Origin: Microlunatus sagamiharensis
GTDB lineage: Bacteria > Actinomycetota > Actinomycetes > Propionibacteriales > Propionibacteriaceae
Direction: 5' to 3'
Assembly: GCF_900105785.1 (NCBI RefSeq)
Contig: NZ_LT629799.1
Span: forward strand, 4,030,001-4,094,000
DNA length: 64,000 nt
The notes under the pieces were generated by a model. The model did not search any database. It was not told the DNA's origin and saw only the letters and a program-made list of their open reading frames with translations. The position numbers and the translations under genes were made by a program. Below, piece after piece: positions 25,960-34,288 of the stretch (positions are counted from its first letter, which is position 1; each line of letters begins with the position of its first letter).

Positions 25960-26754
25960 ATGGGTCGCACCCGGTCGGAGGAGCGGCGCGAGGAGATCCT
26001 GGCGCTGGCCCTGTCGCACGGCCTGGCCAGCGTGGACGACCTCTCCGCCCGGATGGGCGTCACCCCCTCGACGATCCGGCGCGACCTCGCCGTCCTGACG
26101 TCGCGCGGTCAGCTCGCCCGGACCTACGGCGGCGCGCTCAGCCTCGAGCCGCACCCCGAGTCCTCCCTCCGCCAGCGGCTGGGGGAGGCGCACGAGGCGA
26201 AGCGGGCGATCGCGGCGTGGGCGGCCGGGCAGGTGACGGACGGCGAGACGGTGGTCCTCGACGGCGGGTCGACCGCCGCGGCGCTGGCCGAGGAGCTCAG
26301 GTCCTTCGAGCGGCTGACCGTGGCGACGATCGGGCTGACGTCGCTCGAGGCGCTGGCCGACGCCGACCACCTCGAGGTGGTGCTGCTCGGAGGGCGGCTG
26401 CGGCACCCGAGCCAGAGCTTCGTCGGGCCCGTCACCGAGGCGGCGCTCGACCGGATGAGCTTCGACCGCGCCTTCCTCGGGGCCGACGGGGTGCGTGCCG
26501 ACCGCGGCATCTGCGAGAAGGACCTGGAGCAGACCCGGCTGAAGGAGCTGATGATGAGCCGGGCCGACCACGTCTACGTCCTCGCCCACGGGGCCAAGCT
26601 CGGCCATGCCCCCTTCCACGCGTGGGCGTTGCTCCCCCCGCGCTGGACCCTGGTGACCGACGCGTCGGCCGACGCGGCCCAGCTCCGAGCGTTCGAGGCC
26701 GTGGGCGCCGAGTGCGTCGTGGTCGAGGTCGGCGAGCAGGCCGTGCCGGCCTGA
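25960..26754 (+). CDS. DeoR-family transcriptional regulator
   Basis: A 264-aa regulator. N-terminal winged HTH: RREEILALALSHG, VDDLSARMGVTPSTIRRDLAVL, RTYGGA. The C-terminal DeoRC sensor has GETVVLDGGSTAAALAEEL and FLGADGVRADRGI, the phosphosugar-binding loops. ATG 25960 gives a normal DeoR N-terminus; the upstream in-frame extension is not conserved-looking. It is divergent from the 12-gene acid-sugar operon and most likely represses it until a phosphorylated intermediate appears (inference). Confidence 0.92.
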   Translation: MGRTRSEERREEILALALSHGLASVDDLSARMGVTPSTIRRDLAVLTSRGQLARTYGGALSLEPHPESSLRQRLGEAHEAKRAIAAWAAGQVTDGETVVLDGGSTAAALAEELRSFERLTVATIGLTSLEALADADHLEVVLLGGRLRHPSQSFVGPVTEAALDRMSFDRAFLGADGVRADRGICEKDLEQTRLKELMMSRADHVYVLAHGAKLGHAPFHAWALLPPRWTLVTDASADAAQLRAFEAVGAECVVVEVGEQAVPA

Positions 26755-26757
26755 CCG

Positions 26758-27657
26758 TCAGGCGCCCGTGACGTCCCTGGCCGCGTGCGTGGCGACGAGC
26801 TCGACGACGGAGACGCCCTTCTTCTGCGTGCTGCCGCCGTCGGAGAGGGCGGCGACGAGCAGCGGGTGACCCTCGTGCTCGACGCGGCCGACGCTGGTCA
26901 CGGCCCACCCGCCGGTCCGCGGCAGCCAGCCGTTCTTCACGAAGGCGTGCGTGTCGCCGCGCGAGTCGGCGGCCGTGACGCCCCAGTCCTGGTCGGTCGC
27001 GACCCCGCCCATGAGCGACTGCACGTACTTCCGGGACTCCGCGGTGAGCGGGGAGTCGTCGGTGAACACGACCTGGAGCAGGCGCAGCTGGTCGGCCGTC
27101 GTCGTGGTCGTCGCGCCCCAGCGGCCCTGCGTGCCGCCCTTCGTCTGCGTCAGCCCGAAGGTCGTGTTGGCCGCGGCCAGCCCCTTCTCCTTGCCGATGG
27201 CCTTCCACAGCGTGGTGGCCGCGCCGTTGCTGCTCTGGCGGATCATCCGGCTCGCGACCTCCTTCTGCCCGCTGGTGAGCCTGCCCTGCTCCTGCAGCAG
27301 CAGGGTGGCGAGGATGTCGACCTTGACGATGCTCGCCGTGGCGAAGGCGTGGTCGGTGTCGCCGTACGCGGTGGTGCGCCCGGTCGAGAGGTCGGAGACG
27401 ACGACGGCCAGGTGCCCGTCCTCGGCCGCGTGCCAGTCGCTGACCGCGTCGGCGACGACGGCGGCGGGTGCGGGCGGCGGGGCGGGTGCCGGAGCGGGCG
27501 CCGACGCCGCGACGACAGCCGGGAGCGCCGCGTCCGAGCGGTCGAGCAGCTGCACGACGGTGTTCACGAGGGCCACGGCCAGCATCAGGATGGTGAAGGC
27601 GCGCAGGCGCCGGAAGCCCAGCGAGGGCAGCGGGGCTGGCGCGGTCCGGACCGACAT
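26758..27657 (-). CDS. Class A beta-lactamase-like serine hydrolase
   Basis: A 299-aa exported or membrane-anchored protein: one hydrophobic segment near residues 20-38, an Ala/Pro linker, then the serine hydrolase domain. SxxK is Ser109-Lys112 (TASIVKVD), and SxN is at 142-144 (SSN). The KTG motif appears only as KNG in HAFVKNGW, so true penicillinase activity is doubtful. Such proteins in actinobacteria are often annotated as beta-lactamase but may act on cell wall. ATG follows a TACGGT box by 6 nt (leaderless). Confidence 0.8.
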   Translation of the reverse strand: MSVRTAPAPLPSLGFRRLRAFTILMLAVALVNTVVQLLDRSDAALPAVVAASAPAPAPAPPPAPAAVVADAVSDWHAAEDGHLAVVVSDLSTGRTTAYGDTDHAFATASIVKVDILATLLLQEQGRLTSGQKEVASRMIRQSSNGAATTLWKAIGKEKGLAAANTTFGLTQTKGGTQGRWGATTTTTADQLRLLQVVFTDDSPLTAESRKYVQSLMGGVATDQDWGVTAADSRGDTHAFVKNGWLPRTGGWAVTSVGRVEHEGHPLLVAALSDGGSTQKKGVSVVELVATHAARDVTGA

Positions 27658-27811
27658 GACCGCACCGTAGGACCGAGGACCGACAGGAACCTCGCGGCAC
27701 GCCGGTGCCTCGAGGGCCGCTGCGCGCTTGGCCGCCCACGTAGGGTGCTGGTCTTCTCTCGGCCGTCTCGTCCGTTGCACGCCCGTAGCCCGGGTCCGGA
27801 AGGATGGCGGC

Positions 27812-29320
27812 ATGATCGACCTCGACGTCATCCTCCTCGTGGGTGCCGTCGTGCTGATCGTGGCCATCCTCGCCGCCCGCCTCGGGTCCGGCTTCGGCCT
27901 CCCGTCGCTGCTGCTGTTCCTCGGGCTCGGCATGCTGCTGGGCACCGACGGGCCCGGCGGCCTCGCCTTCGACGACGCCGACCTGGCGCACGCGCTCGGC
28001 TTCGCCGCGCTGGTGCTGATCCTGGCCGAGGGCGGTCTCACCACCAAGTGGAGCGAGATCAGACCGGTCATCGGCCCGGCCCTGGTGCTGGCGACCATCG
28101 GCATCGTCGTCAGCGTCGGCGCCGTCACCGCGTTCGGCTACTACGTCCTCGGCCTCGACATCTGGGTCGCGGTCCTGCTGGGCGCGGTGATCTCGCCGAC
28201 CGACGCGGCCGCGGTCTTCTCGGTGCTCCGCCGGGTGCCGATCCCGTACCGGATCAGGGGCATGCTCGAGGCCGAGTCCGGCCTGAACGACGCCCCCACC
28301 GTCCTGCTCGTCACGCTCGCCAGCGGTCTGGCCGCCGGCCACGAGGCCGAGGGGGGTCCGCTGCTCGTCGGCACGCTGGTCGTGCTCGAGCTGGTCGGCG
28401 GCGTGGTGACCGGCGCGGTGATGGGCTGGATCGGCGTGCAGATCCTGCGCCGGGTCGCCCTGCCCTCCTCGGGGCTCTACCCGCTCGCCACGCTCGGCTG
28501 GGCCGTGCTCGCGTACGGCATCACCTCGACCGCGCACGCGAGCGGTTTCGCCGCGGTCTACGTCTGCGCGGTGCTGCTCGGCAACGCCCAGCTGCCGCAC
28601 CGCGCGGCGATGCGCTCCTTCGTCGAGGGGATCGGCTGGATCGCCCAGATCGGGCTGTTCGTGATGCTCGGGCTGCTGGCGACGCCGAGCCGGGTGACCC
28701 TCGAGGCCGCGCTGGTCGGGGTGGCGGCCGGGCTCTTCGTGACGTTCGTGGCGCGGCCGCTGTCGGTCTGGGTGAGCCTGCGGTGGTTCAAGGTGCCGCT
28801 GCGGGAGCAGGCGTTCCTGTCCTGGGCCGGGCTGCGCGGTGCCGTGCCCATCGTCCTGGCCACGGTCCCGCTCGCGGACGGGATCGACGACGGGCTGTTC
28901 TTCTTCGACGTCGTGCTGGTCTTCGTCGTGGTGTTCACCTGCCTGCAGGCGCCGACCCTGCCCTTCCTCGCGCGTCGGCTCGGCCTGATCGACGACCGCG
29001 CCGCCCGGGACGTGGAGGTCGAGGCCGCGCCGCTGGACCAGATCGCCGCCGACCTCCTGCAGGTGCGGGTCCCGACGGGCTCGCGGCTGGCGGGGATGGA
29101 GGTGAGCGAGCTGAGGCTGCCGGTCAACACGGTCGTCTCGCTGATCATCCGGGACGCCTCGCCCTTCAACCCGGGCTCCGGCGAGCGCATCAAGGTCGGC
29201 GACGAGCTGCTGATCGTGACGCCGGCGGCCAGCCGTGCGCTCGCCGAGGAGCGGCTGCACGACCTGGCGCAGGGCGGCCGGCTCGCCCGCTGGCGCCGCG
29301 CACGGCCCGCCTCCTCCTGA
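27812..29320 (+). CDS. Potassium/proton antiporter (CPA1, NhaP2/CvrA type)
   Basis: A 502-aa membrane antiporter with about 12-13 helices to residue 400, including the conserved GAVISPTDAAAVFSVL (ion-binding Asp) and EAESGLNDAPTVLLV. A cytosolic TrkA-C domain follows (TGSRLAGMEVSELRLP ... IKVGDELLIVTP), as in NhaP2, where it binds regulatory ligands. It exports K+ (or Na+) for H+ to handle osmotic or pH stress. ATG 27812 follows GGAAGGA. Confidence 0.9.
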   Translation: MIDLDVILLVGAVVLIVAILAARLGSGFGLPSLLLFLGLGMLLGTDGPGGLAFDDADLAHALGFAALVLILAEGGLTTKWSEIRPVIGPALVLATIGIVVSVGAVTAFGYYVLGLDIWVAVLLGAVISPTDAAAVFSVLRRVPIPYRIRGMLEAESGLNDAPTVLLVTLASGLAAGHEAEGGPLLVGTLVVLELVGGVVTGAVMGWIGVQILRRVALPSSGLYPLATLGWAVLAYGITSTAHASGFAAVYVCAVLLGNAQLPHRAAMRSFVEGIGWIAQIGLFVMLGLLATPSRVTLEAALVGVAAGLFVTFVARPLSVWVSLRWFKVPLREQAFLSWAGLRGAVPIVLATVPLADGIDDGLFFFDVVLVFVVVFTCLQAPTLPFLARRLGLIDDRAARDVEVEAAPLDQIAADLLQVRVPTGSRLAGMEVSELRLPVNTVVSLIIRDASPFNPGSGERIKVGDELLIVTPAASRALAEERLHDLAQGGRLARWRRARPASS

Positions 29321-29366
29321 GCCGCCCGACCGCGGTCCGCGAGACGGGAGCCGTACGGGTCGAGGG

Positions 29367-29897
29367 TCAGGCGGGCGTCGGGGACGCCGAGACGGTCTCG
29401 GGCGCGGGCAGGCAGACGGTGCCGGACTCGACCGCGAGGGTCGTCTTGGCGCTCTTGTTGAACCCGCCGTACTTGTTGCCCACGAGCACGTCGACCGAGT
29501 GGTCGGCGCGGCCGTCGGCCCGTACGGTCGCGCCCTTGAAGAAGCGCTTGGTCAGCTGGACCTCGGGGTCGTTCTCCCCGGCGCCGACGATGACGGTCTC
29601 GTCGATCTTCTCGATCGTGTTCGCCGTGCCGCTGACCTTGAAGCCCTTGCCCCGCAGCGAGCGGCTGACGTTGGCGGCCAGCCCCCGGCTGTTGCCGCCG
29701 TTGAACACCTTCACCGAGACCTGCGAGCTCGCCAGCTGGCCCTTGGGCAGCGTCTGCTGCACGCACGGCGTGGGTGGCGGCGGGGGCACCGGCGCGATGA
29801 CGTTGGTGTAGCCCCAGTACGCCGCGTACACGAGCGCCGCGAGCAGCACGATGAGGGTCACGGGGGTGCGGATGACCCGGAAGATCCGACCGATCAC
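29367..29897 (-). CDS. LytR C-terminal domain (LytR_C) membrane-anchored protein
   Basis: A 176-aa protein with one N-terminal TM helix (about 12-30), a Pro-rich linker, and an extracellular LytR_C domain (VSVKVFNGGNSRGLAANVSRSLRGKGF ... VGNKYGG). It lacks the LytR-CpsA-Psr catalytic domain, so it is not a wall-polymer ligase by itself. Such stand-alone proteins are common in actinobacteria. It is next to, and in the same direction as, a 97-aa protein gene 159 nt upstream. Confidence 0.82.
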   Translation of the reverse strand: MIGRIFRVIRTPVTLIVLLAALVYAAYWGYTNVIAPVPPPPPTPCVQQTLPKGQLASSQVSVKVFNGGNSRGLAANVSRSLRGKGFKVSGTANTIEKIDETVIVGAGENDPEVQLTKRFFKGATVRADGRADHSVDVLVGNKYGGFNKSAKTTLAVESGTVCLPAPETVSASPTPA

Positions 29898-30056
29898 CGC
29901 AGCGAGCTCCTCAAGGTGTCTCGACGAGCGTGCCGCGTCGCACCCCGTCGGGTCGCCGCGCTGGTCCGGTCACCGTGACCGAGGCCTCCCGAGCGGCTGA
30001 GCGCGAAGCCTAACCCGCGGCGCGGGCCGTCGGCCCCACCCGCAGAGGTCCCCGTG

Positions 30057-30350
30057 TCACCGCAGCTCAAGGACCCGGGCGTGCATCGTCTGCCGCTGCT
30101 GGAGCGCTGCGCGGAGGGCGCGGTGCAGGCCGTCCTCCAGGTAGTACTCGCCGCGCCAGGACACGACGTGCGCGAAGAGGTCGCCGTAGAAGGTGGAGTC
30201 CTCCTCGAGCAGGGCCTCGAGGTCGAGCGTGCGCTTGGTGGTCACCAGCTGGTCCAGACGCACCTGGTGCGGCGCGATGGCCGCCCACTGCTTCTGGACG
30301 TAGCTGTGGTCGGGGTAGGGGCGACTGTCCCCGACGCGCTTGAAAATCAC
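30057..30350 (-). CDS. Conserved actinobacterial 97-aa protein (often labelled VapB-type antitoxin); ParB-like motif
   Basis: A 97-aa protein. Its sequence (YPDHSYVQKQWAAIAPHQVRLDQLVTTKRTLD ... DGLHRALRA) belongs to a well-conserved actinobacterial family that databases commonly label a VapB-type antitoxin; no toxin gene is adjacent, so that label is doubtful. The YLEDGLHRALRAAL segment resembles the ParB/Srx nuclease-like motif (DGxHRxxA). GTG 30350 has a TACGCT box 6 nt upstream. It is divergent from the HerA-like gene. Confidence 0.7.
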   Translation of the reverse strand: MIFKRVGDSRPYPDHSYVQKQWAAIAPHQVRLDQLVTTKRTLDLEALLEEDSTFYGDLFAHVVSWRGEYYLEDGLHRALRAALQQRQTMHARVLELR

Positions 30351-30410
30351 GGCGTCAGCGTAGTCAACGAACCTCTCGGGGCGCGAAAGCGCCTCGTTAC
30401 GATTCGGTCT

Positions 30411-32132
30411 ATGACCTCGGCTCCCGGCTACGTCCCGCCGACCGCGTCGGGGGCGCCCGCAACCCCGGCGCCCGCCACGACGGAGACCGCCGCTCCGCCA
30501 CCACCACCGCCGCTGAGCGAGGCCGGGCAGGCGATCGCGAAGGGCTACACCTTCGACGAGCCCTCCATCCAGCTCGGCGTGCTGGTGGAGGACGACACCC
30601 CCAAGCCGGACGCGCAGGTCCGCATCCCGCTGAGCATGCTGAACCGCCACGGCCTGGTCGCCGGCGCCACCGGTACCGGCAAGACGAAGACCCTGCAGCT
30701 CATGGCCGAGCAGATCTCGGCCGCCGGCGTGCCGGTCTTCGCCGCCGACATCAAGGGCGACCTGTCGGGCGTCGCCTCGCCGGGCCAGCCGAGCGACAAG
30801 CTCAGCGCCCGTACGGCGAAGCTCGGCCAGGACTGGCACCCGCAGGCGTGCCCGACCGAATTCTTCTCCCTCGGCGGGCAGGGCATCGGCGTCCCGCTGC
30901 GGGCGACGATGAGCTCGTTCGGCCCGACGCTGCTGTCGAAGGTGCTCGGCCTCAACGACGTGCAGGAGTCCTCGCTCGGGCTCGTCTTCCACTACGCCGA
31001 CACCCAGGGCCTGCCGCTGCTCGACCTGAAGGACCTGCGTGCCGTCCTCACCCACCTGACCAGCGACGAGGGCAAGGCCGAGCTGAAGAGCATCGGCGGG
31101 CTCAGCGCGGCCACCGTCGGGGTCATCCTGCGCTCGCTGGTCACCTTCTCCGACCAGGGCGCCGACGCCTTCTTCGGCGAGCCGGAGTTCGACACCGCCG
31201 ACCTCCTGCGCGTGACCGGCGACGGGCGCGGCGTGGTGTCGCTGCTCGAGCTGCCGAACCTCCAGGACCGCCCGGCCGTCTTCTCGACCTTCCTCATGTG
31301 GCTGCTCGCGGACCTGTTCCACGACCTGCCCGAGGTCGGCGACGTCGACAAGCCCAAGCTCGTCTTCTTCTTCGACGAGGCGCACCTGCTGTTCGCCGAC
31401 GCGTCCAAGGCGTTCCTCACCGCGATCGCGCAGACCGTACGGCTCATCCGCTCCAAGGGCGTCGGCATCTTCTTCGTGACGCAGACGCCAAAGGACGTGC
31501 CGGACGACGTCCTCGCCCAGCTCGGGTCGCGCGTGCAGCACCAGCTGCGCGCCCACACGCCGAACGACGCCAAGGCGCTCAAGCAGACCGTCGCGACCTT
31601 CCCCAGGTCGGGCTACGACCTGGCCGAGGTGCTGCAGCAGCTCGGCATCGGCGAGGCGATCGTCACCGTCATGGACCCCGACGGCGCGCCGACGCCGGTC
31701 GCCTGGACGCGGATGATCGCGCCGCAGTCGCTGATGGCACCCACGCCGGAGGACGTGCTCCGCCCGGGGGTGGCGATGTCGTCGCTGATGGGCAAGTACG
31801 GCCAGGCGATCGACCGGGACTCGGCGCAGGAGATGCTCGCCCGCAAGCTCGAGGCGGGCGCGGCGGCCGCCGCGGCGGAGCAGCAGCGGGCCGACGAGGC
31901 GAAGCGGGCGCAGGAGGCCGCGGAGCAGCAGGCGAAGGACGACGCCCGGGCGCGGACCGAGGCCGAGCGGGCCGAGCGGTCGGCGCGGTCGAGCCAGCCG
32001 CGCGCCTCGTCGCGGCGCCAGGAGAAGGGGATGGTCGAGCAGATCGCCGGCTCGACGGTGTTCCGGCAGTTCGCGCGCTCGGCCGGGCGCGAGATCGTGC
32101 GCGGCCTGTTCGGGGCGGCGCGCCGGCGCTAG
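30411..32132 (+). CDS. HerA-like/DUF853 helicase-type P-loop ATPase
   Basis: A 573-aa FtsK/HerA-superfamily ATPase. After a Pro/Ala-rich tail, Walker A GATGTGKT is at 85-92; KLVFFFDEAHLLF near residue 320 is Walker B, and VGIFFVTQTPKDVPDDVLAQLGSRVQHQL carries sensor elements. A long Ala/Glu/Arg coiled-coil segment (about 480-530) precedes a basic C-terminus. DUF853 members are thought to be DNA translocases or helicases of unknown role. ATG 30411 lies 7 nt after TACGAT, so leaderless start is likely. Neighbour genes do not indicate a repair cassette (no NurA). Confidence 0.87.
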   Translation: MTSAPGYVPPTASGAPATPAPATTETAAPPPPPPLSEAGQAIAKGYTFDEPSIQLGVLVEDDTPKPDAQVRIPLSMLNRHGLVAGATGTGKTKTLQLMAEQISAAGVPVFAADIKGDLSGVASPGQPSDKLSARTAKLGQDWHPQACPTEFFSLGGQGIGVPLRATMSSFGPTLLSKVLGLNDVQESSLGLVFHYADTQGLPLLDLKDLRAVLTHLTSDEGKAELKSIGGLSAATVGVILRSLVTFSDQGADAFFGEPEFDTADLLRVTGDGRGVVSLLELPNLQDRPAVFSTFLMWLLADLFHDLPEVGDVDKPKLVFFFDEAHLLFADASKAFLTAIAQTVRLIRSKGVGIFFVTQTPKDVPDDVLAQLGSRVQHQLRAHTPNDAKALKQTVATFPRSGYDLAEVLQQLGIGEAIVTVMDPDGAPTPVAWTRMIAPQSLMAPTPEDVLRPGVAMSSLMGKYGQAIDRDSAQEMLARKLEAGAAAAAAEQQRADEAKRAQEAAEQQAKDDARARTEAERAERSARSSQPRASSRRQEKGMVEQIAGSTVFRQFARSAGREIVRGLFGAARRR

Positions 32133-32153
32133 GCCGGGTGCCCCGACGCGTGC

Positions 32154-32186
32154 GGCCCGGGTCGTCCGAGGTGGACGACCCGGGCC
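32154..32186. terminator. Perfect 14-bp hairpin terminator
   Basis: GGCCCGGGTCGTCC (32154-32167) pairs perfectly with 32173-32186 around loop GAGGT. It lies between the convergent HerA-like gene and the 65-aa small gene and can serve both. Confidence 0.85.
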
Positions 32187-32201
32187 TCCCGGGTGGCGGG
32201 C

Positions 32202-32399
32202 TCAGCGGACCCCGGCGACCAGCCGGGGCAGGCCGACGCGGCGCAGGAGGCCGCGGGGCCGAGTCGGGCCCGGTCGTGGCGGGGCCGCGGACCGGGACGG
32301 TTCGGGTCGCTCCGCCGGCCGGACGTCGAGCGCGAGGTGGTCGTACGCGCGCAGGGGCAGGCCGTAGGTGCAGAGGGTGGACACGGGCAGGTGGGACAT
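32202..32399 (-). CDS. Small hypothetical protein (65 aa)
   Basis: ATG 32399 is preceded by GAGGAA at good spacing. The peptide is basic and Pro/Arg-rich, with a distinctive start (MSHLPVSTLCTYGLPLRAYD) and one Cys. I recognise no family. It lies 154 nt downstream of a 25-codon ORF that has a strong Shine-Dalgarno site and a promoter, and ends at a hairpin terminator, so both could form one short transcription unit. Confidence 0.45.
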   Translation of the reverse strand: MSHLPVSTLCTYGLPLRAYDHLALDVRPAERPEPSRSAAPPRPGPTRPRGLLRRVGLPRLVAGVR

Positions 32400-32553
32400 G
32401 GCGGTTCCTCGGGTTGAGGGCGCGCCTGGGCCTCGGTCCGGGCGCGCGGGGACGACCCGGCGCCGGGCGTGCGCCGGCCAGGGTCAGGGGTGGAGGGGCG
32501 ACCAGGGCGGTCGCGGGTGCACGGTGGGCGTCAGGCGCCCGGGCGGTGCCGGG

Positions 32554-32631
32554 TCAGTCCCGGCAGGAGCCGAGCAGGGACGCCGGAGCCGTACGGGTGA
32601 CGTGCGCGTCTCGCGCGGGGGTCATCGGCAT
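32554..32631 (-). CDS. Candidate 25-aa leader peptide
   Basis: ATG 32631 (second in-frame ATG at 32625) follows AGGAGGTGAG by 7 nt, the best ribosome site in the neighbourhood. The peptide ends ASLLGSCRD, with a single Cys near the C-terminus followed by Arg, reminiscent of putative cysteine-responsive leader peptides reported in actinobacteria. The match is loose; the downstream 65-aa gene has no known sulfur role. Confidence 0.4.
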   Translation of the reverse strand: MPMTPARDAHVTRTAPASLLGSCRD

Positions 32632-32682
32632 GCGGGGTCTCACCTCCTCGTCCTCGGGGTGACGCTCTCGGCGTCGACGAGG

Positions 32683-32712
32683 ACGTTAGGGCGACGCGGC
32701 GGTCGGCGGCAA
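32683..32712 (-). promoter_or_regulatory. Candidate promoter of the small-ORF unit
   Basis: On the minus strand TTGCCG (32712-32707) and TAACGT (32688-32683) are 18 bp apart, placing a transcript start near 32676 and leaving about 45 nt before the 25-codon ORF. Confidence 0.45.
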
Positions 32713-32739
32713 CGCAATTAACGCCCCGTCGACGCAGAA

Positions 32740-32780
32740 GGGAGCGGATCCGGCACCAGGACGGTGCCGGATCCACTCCC
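32740..32780. terminator. Hairpin terminator of the VKOR operon
   Basis: GGGAG and GGATCCGGCACC (32740-32744, 32746-32757) pair with GGTGCCGGATCC and CTCCC (32763-32774, 32776-32780) with one C/A mismatch and loop AGGAC. It lies 21 nt after the VKOR stop on the minus strand. Confidence 0.85.
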
Positions 32781-32801
32781 TCGTCGCGGTCGGGTGCGGT
32801 C

Positions 32802-33470
32802 CTAGAGGGCGACGCCGAACCAGAAGAGCGCGAACTCGCGGTAGAAGCGCAGGCCGATCGCGGTCAGCACCACGAGGTACCAGACGGCGACCACCGTGAC
32901 GGTGTACGGGCGCAGCCGCGTGCCCAGCCGTTCGAGCCCGGCGCCGAGGCGGCCGTGCGCCGCGTTGTCGAGCGTGACCGCGACGGTCAGGGGGATCGTC
33001 ACCGCCCAGACGAGCATGCACCACAGGCAGAGCGCGCCGATGACGTAGAGCGACTGGGTCTGCAGCCAGGTGATGAAGACGGCGGCCAGCAGCACGCCGA
33101 CCTGCAGCCCGCGGTGGAAGAACCGCGGCAGCGCGACGCCGGAGGTCCGCAGGACGCCCGCGGTCAGCACCACCGAGAAGCCGATGATGCCGAGCAGCGG
33201 GTTGGGGAAGCCGAAGAGCGCGCCGGCCCGGGACTCCATGACCGGCCCGCAGGCGATGAACGGGCTGAGGTTGCAGGCCAGCTGCGTGTTCGGGTCCTCG
33301 AGCAGGCGGAAGCGGTCGATCGTCAGCACCATCGCCGCCAGCAGCCCGAGGGCGCCGGCGACGACCATGAGCACGCCGACGCCCCGCCCCGAGGAGGGGG
33401 CGGGGTCGTCGGCGGTCTCGTCCTCGACCTCCGGGTCGACGAGGGCCGCGCGGGCCTCGCGCTCAGGCAC
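32802..33470 (-). CDS. Vitamin K epoxide reductase (VKOR) family membrane oxidoreductase
   Basis: A 222-aa quinone-dependent thiol oxidase with about five helices. Seen: the loop Cys pair C66 and C74 (LACNLSPFIACG) and the active-site CLWC at 148-151 that passes electrons to menaquinone. In actinobacteria VKOR reoxidises DsbA-type proteins. The gene overlaps the DsbA-like gene by 8 nt, supporting that partnership. It is the last gene of a copper/thiol operon ending at a hairpin terminator. Confidence 0.94.
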   Translation of the reverse strand: MPEREARAALVDPEVEDETADDPAPSSGRGVGVLMVVAGALGLLAAMVLTIDRFRLLEDPNTQLACNLSPFIACGPVMESRAGALFGFPNPLLGIIGFSVVLTAGVLRTSGVALPRFFHRGLQVGVLLAAVFITWLQTQSLYVIGALCLWCMLVWAVTIPLTVAVTLDNAAHGRLGAGLERLGTRLRPYTVTVVAVWYLVVLTAIGLRFYREFALFWFGVAL

Positions 33471-34287
33471 TGGCCAGGGCGTTGACGCGGTCGGTGAGGG
33501 CCTGGCCGGAAAGGGTGTCGGTCTGCTGCCCGTTGATGAACATCGTCGGCGTCCCCTTGACCCCGGCCTTGACCGACGCGGCGGTGTTGTCGCCGATCCA
33601 GTCGCGGTAGGTCCCGTCGGTGATGCAGCTGCGCGTCGCGTCGCCGGCCCCGCTCGAGGTCGCGAACGAGGCGAACTGGCTCGCGGACCAGCCGTCGGTC
33701 TGGGCGCTGTGGTTGGCGTAGAGCGAGGCGTTGAACGCCGGCCAGATGCTCGGGTCGTGGACCGCGACGCACGCGGACGCGCTGCCGGCCTCGGTGCCGT
33801 AGTCGGTGACGATCTGGATGTTGTGGTAGGTCACGGCGAGCTTGCCGGAGGCCACGAGGTCGGAGATCGCGGCGTTGTTCGTCGCCTCGAACTCCTGGCA
33901 GTGCGGGCAGGAGTAGTCGACCCAGAGGTCCATCGTCACCTTGGCGTCGGTGCTGCCGACGCGGACGCCGTTCGCCGCCTGGCTGCCGCCGATCGCCAGC
34001 GGCACCTGGCTCCCGCCGCCGCCGATCGAGGTGGTTCCCGAGAACGACGGGCCGCCGCCGGAGGCGCCGGCCGCCGTCGAGTCGCCGCGACGCCCGACGA
34101 GGACGGCGGTGGCGATGATCGCGACGACCACGACGGCCACGCCGCCGATGATCGCGACCTGGGTGAGGGCGCGCCGGCGCTTCGCGCGGGCGAGCGCGGC
34201 CTGCTGGGCCGCGCGGGCCTGGCGTCGACGGTCCGAGGCGGCGGGGTCGTGCCGGCCGCCCTGCTTGGTGCTGGCGGTCTTCGCCAT
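33463..34287 (-). CDS. DsbA-family thioredoxin-fold protein, membrane-anchored
   Basis: A 274-aa protein: basic N-terminus, one TM helix (about 43-64), Gly/Ser linker, then a DsbA-like domain with CPHC at 127-130 and a cis-Pro loop (GVKGTPTMFINGQQ). It forms disulfides in exported proteins and is presumably recycled by the adjacent VKOR. It starts 1 nt after the stop of the CopC-like gene (33463-34287 against 34289). Confidence 0.93.
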   Translation of the reverse strand: MAKTASTKQGGRHDPAASDRRRQARAAQQAALARAKRRRALTQVAIIGGVAVVVVAIIATAVLVGRRGDSTAAGASGGGPSFSGTTSIGGGGSQVPLAIGGSQAANGVRVGSTDAKVTMDLWVDYSCPHCQEFEATNNAAISDLVASGKLAVTYHNIQIVTDYGTEAGSASACVAVHDPSIWPAFNASLYANHSAQTDGWSASQFASFATSSGAGDATRSCITDGTYRDWIGDNTAASVKAGVKGTPTMFINGQQTDTLSGQALTDRVNALASA

Positions 34288-34288
34288 C

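Noticed and set aside
26785-29811. Long plus-strand frame across the serine hydrolase and antiporter
   Set aside because: Composition is shadow-like and no domain is visible; the motif-bearing frames explain the DNA.
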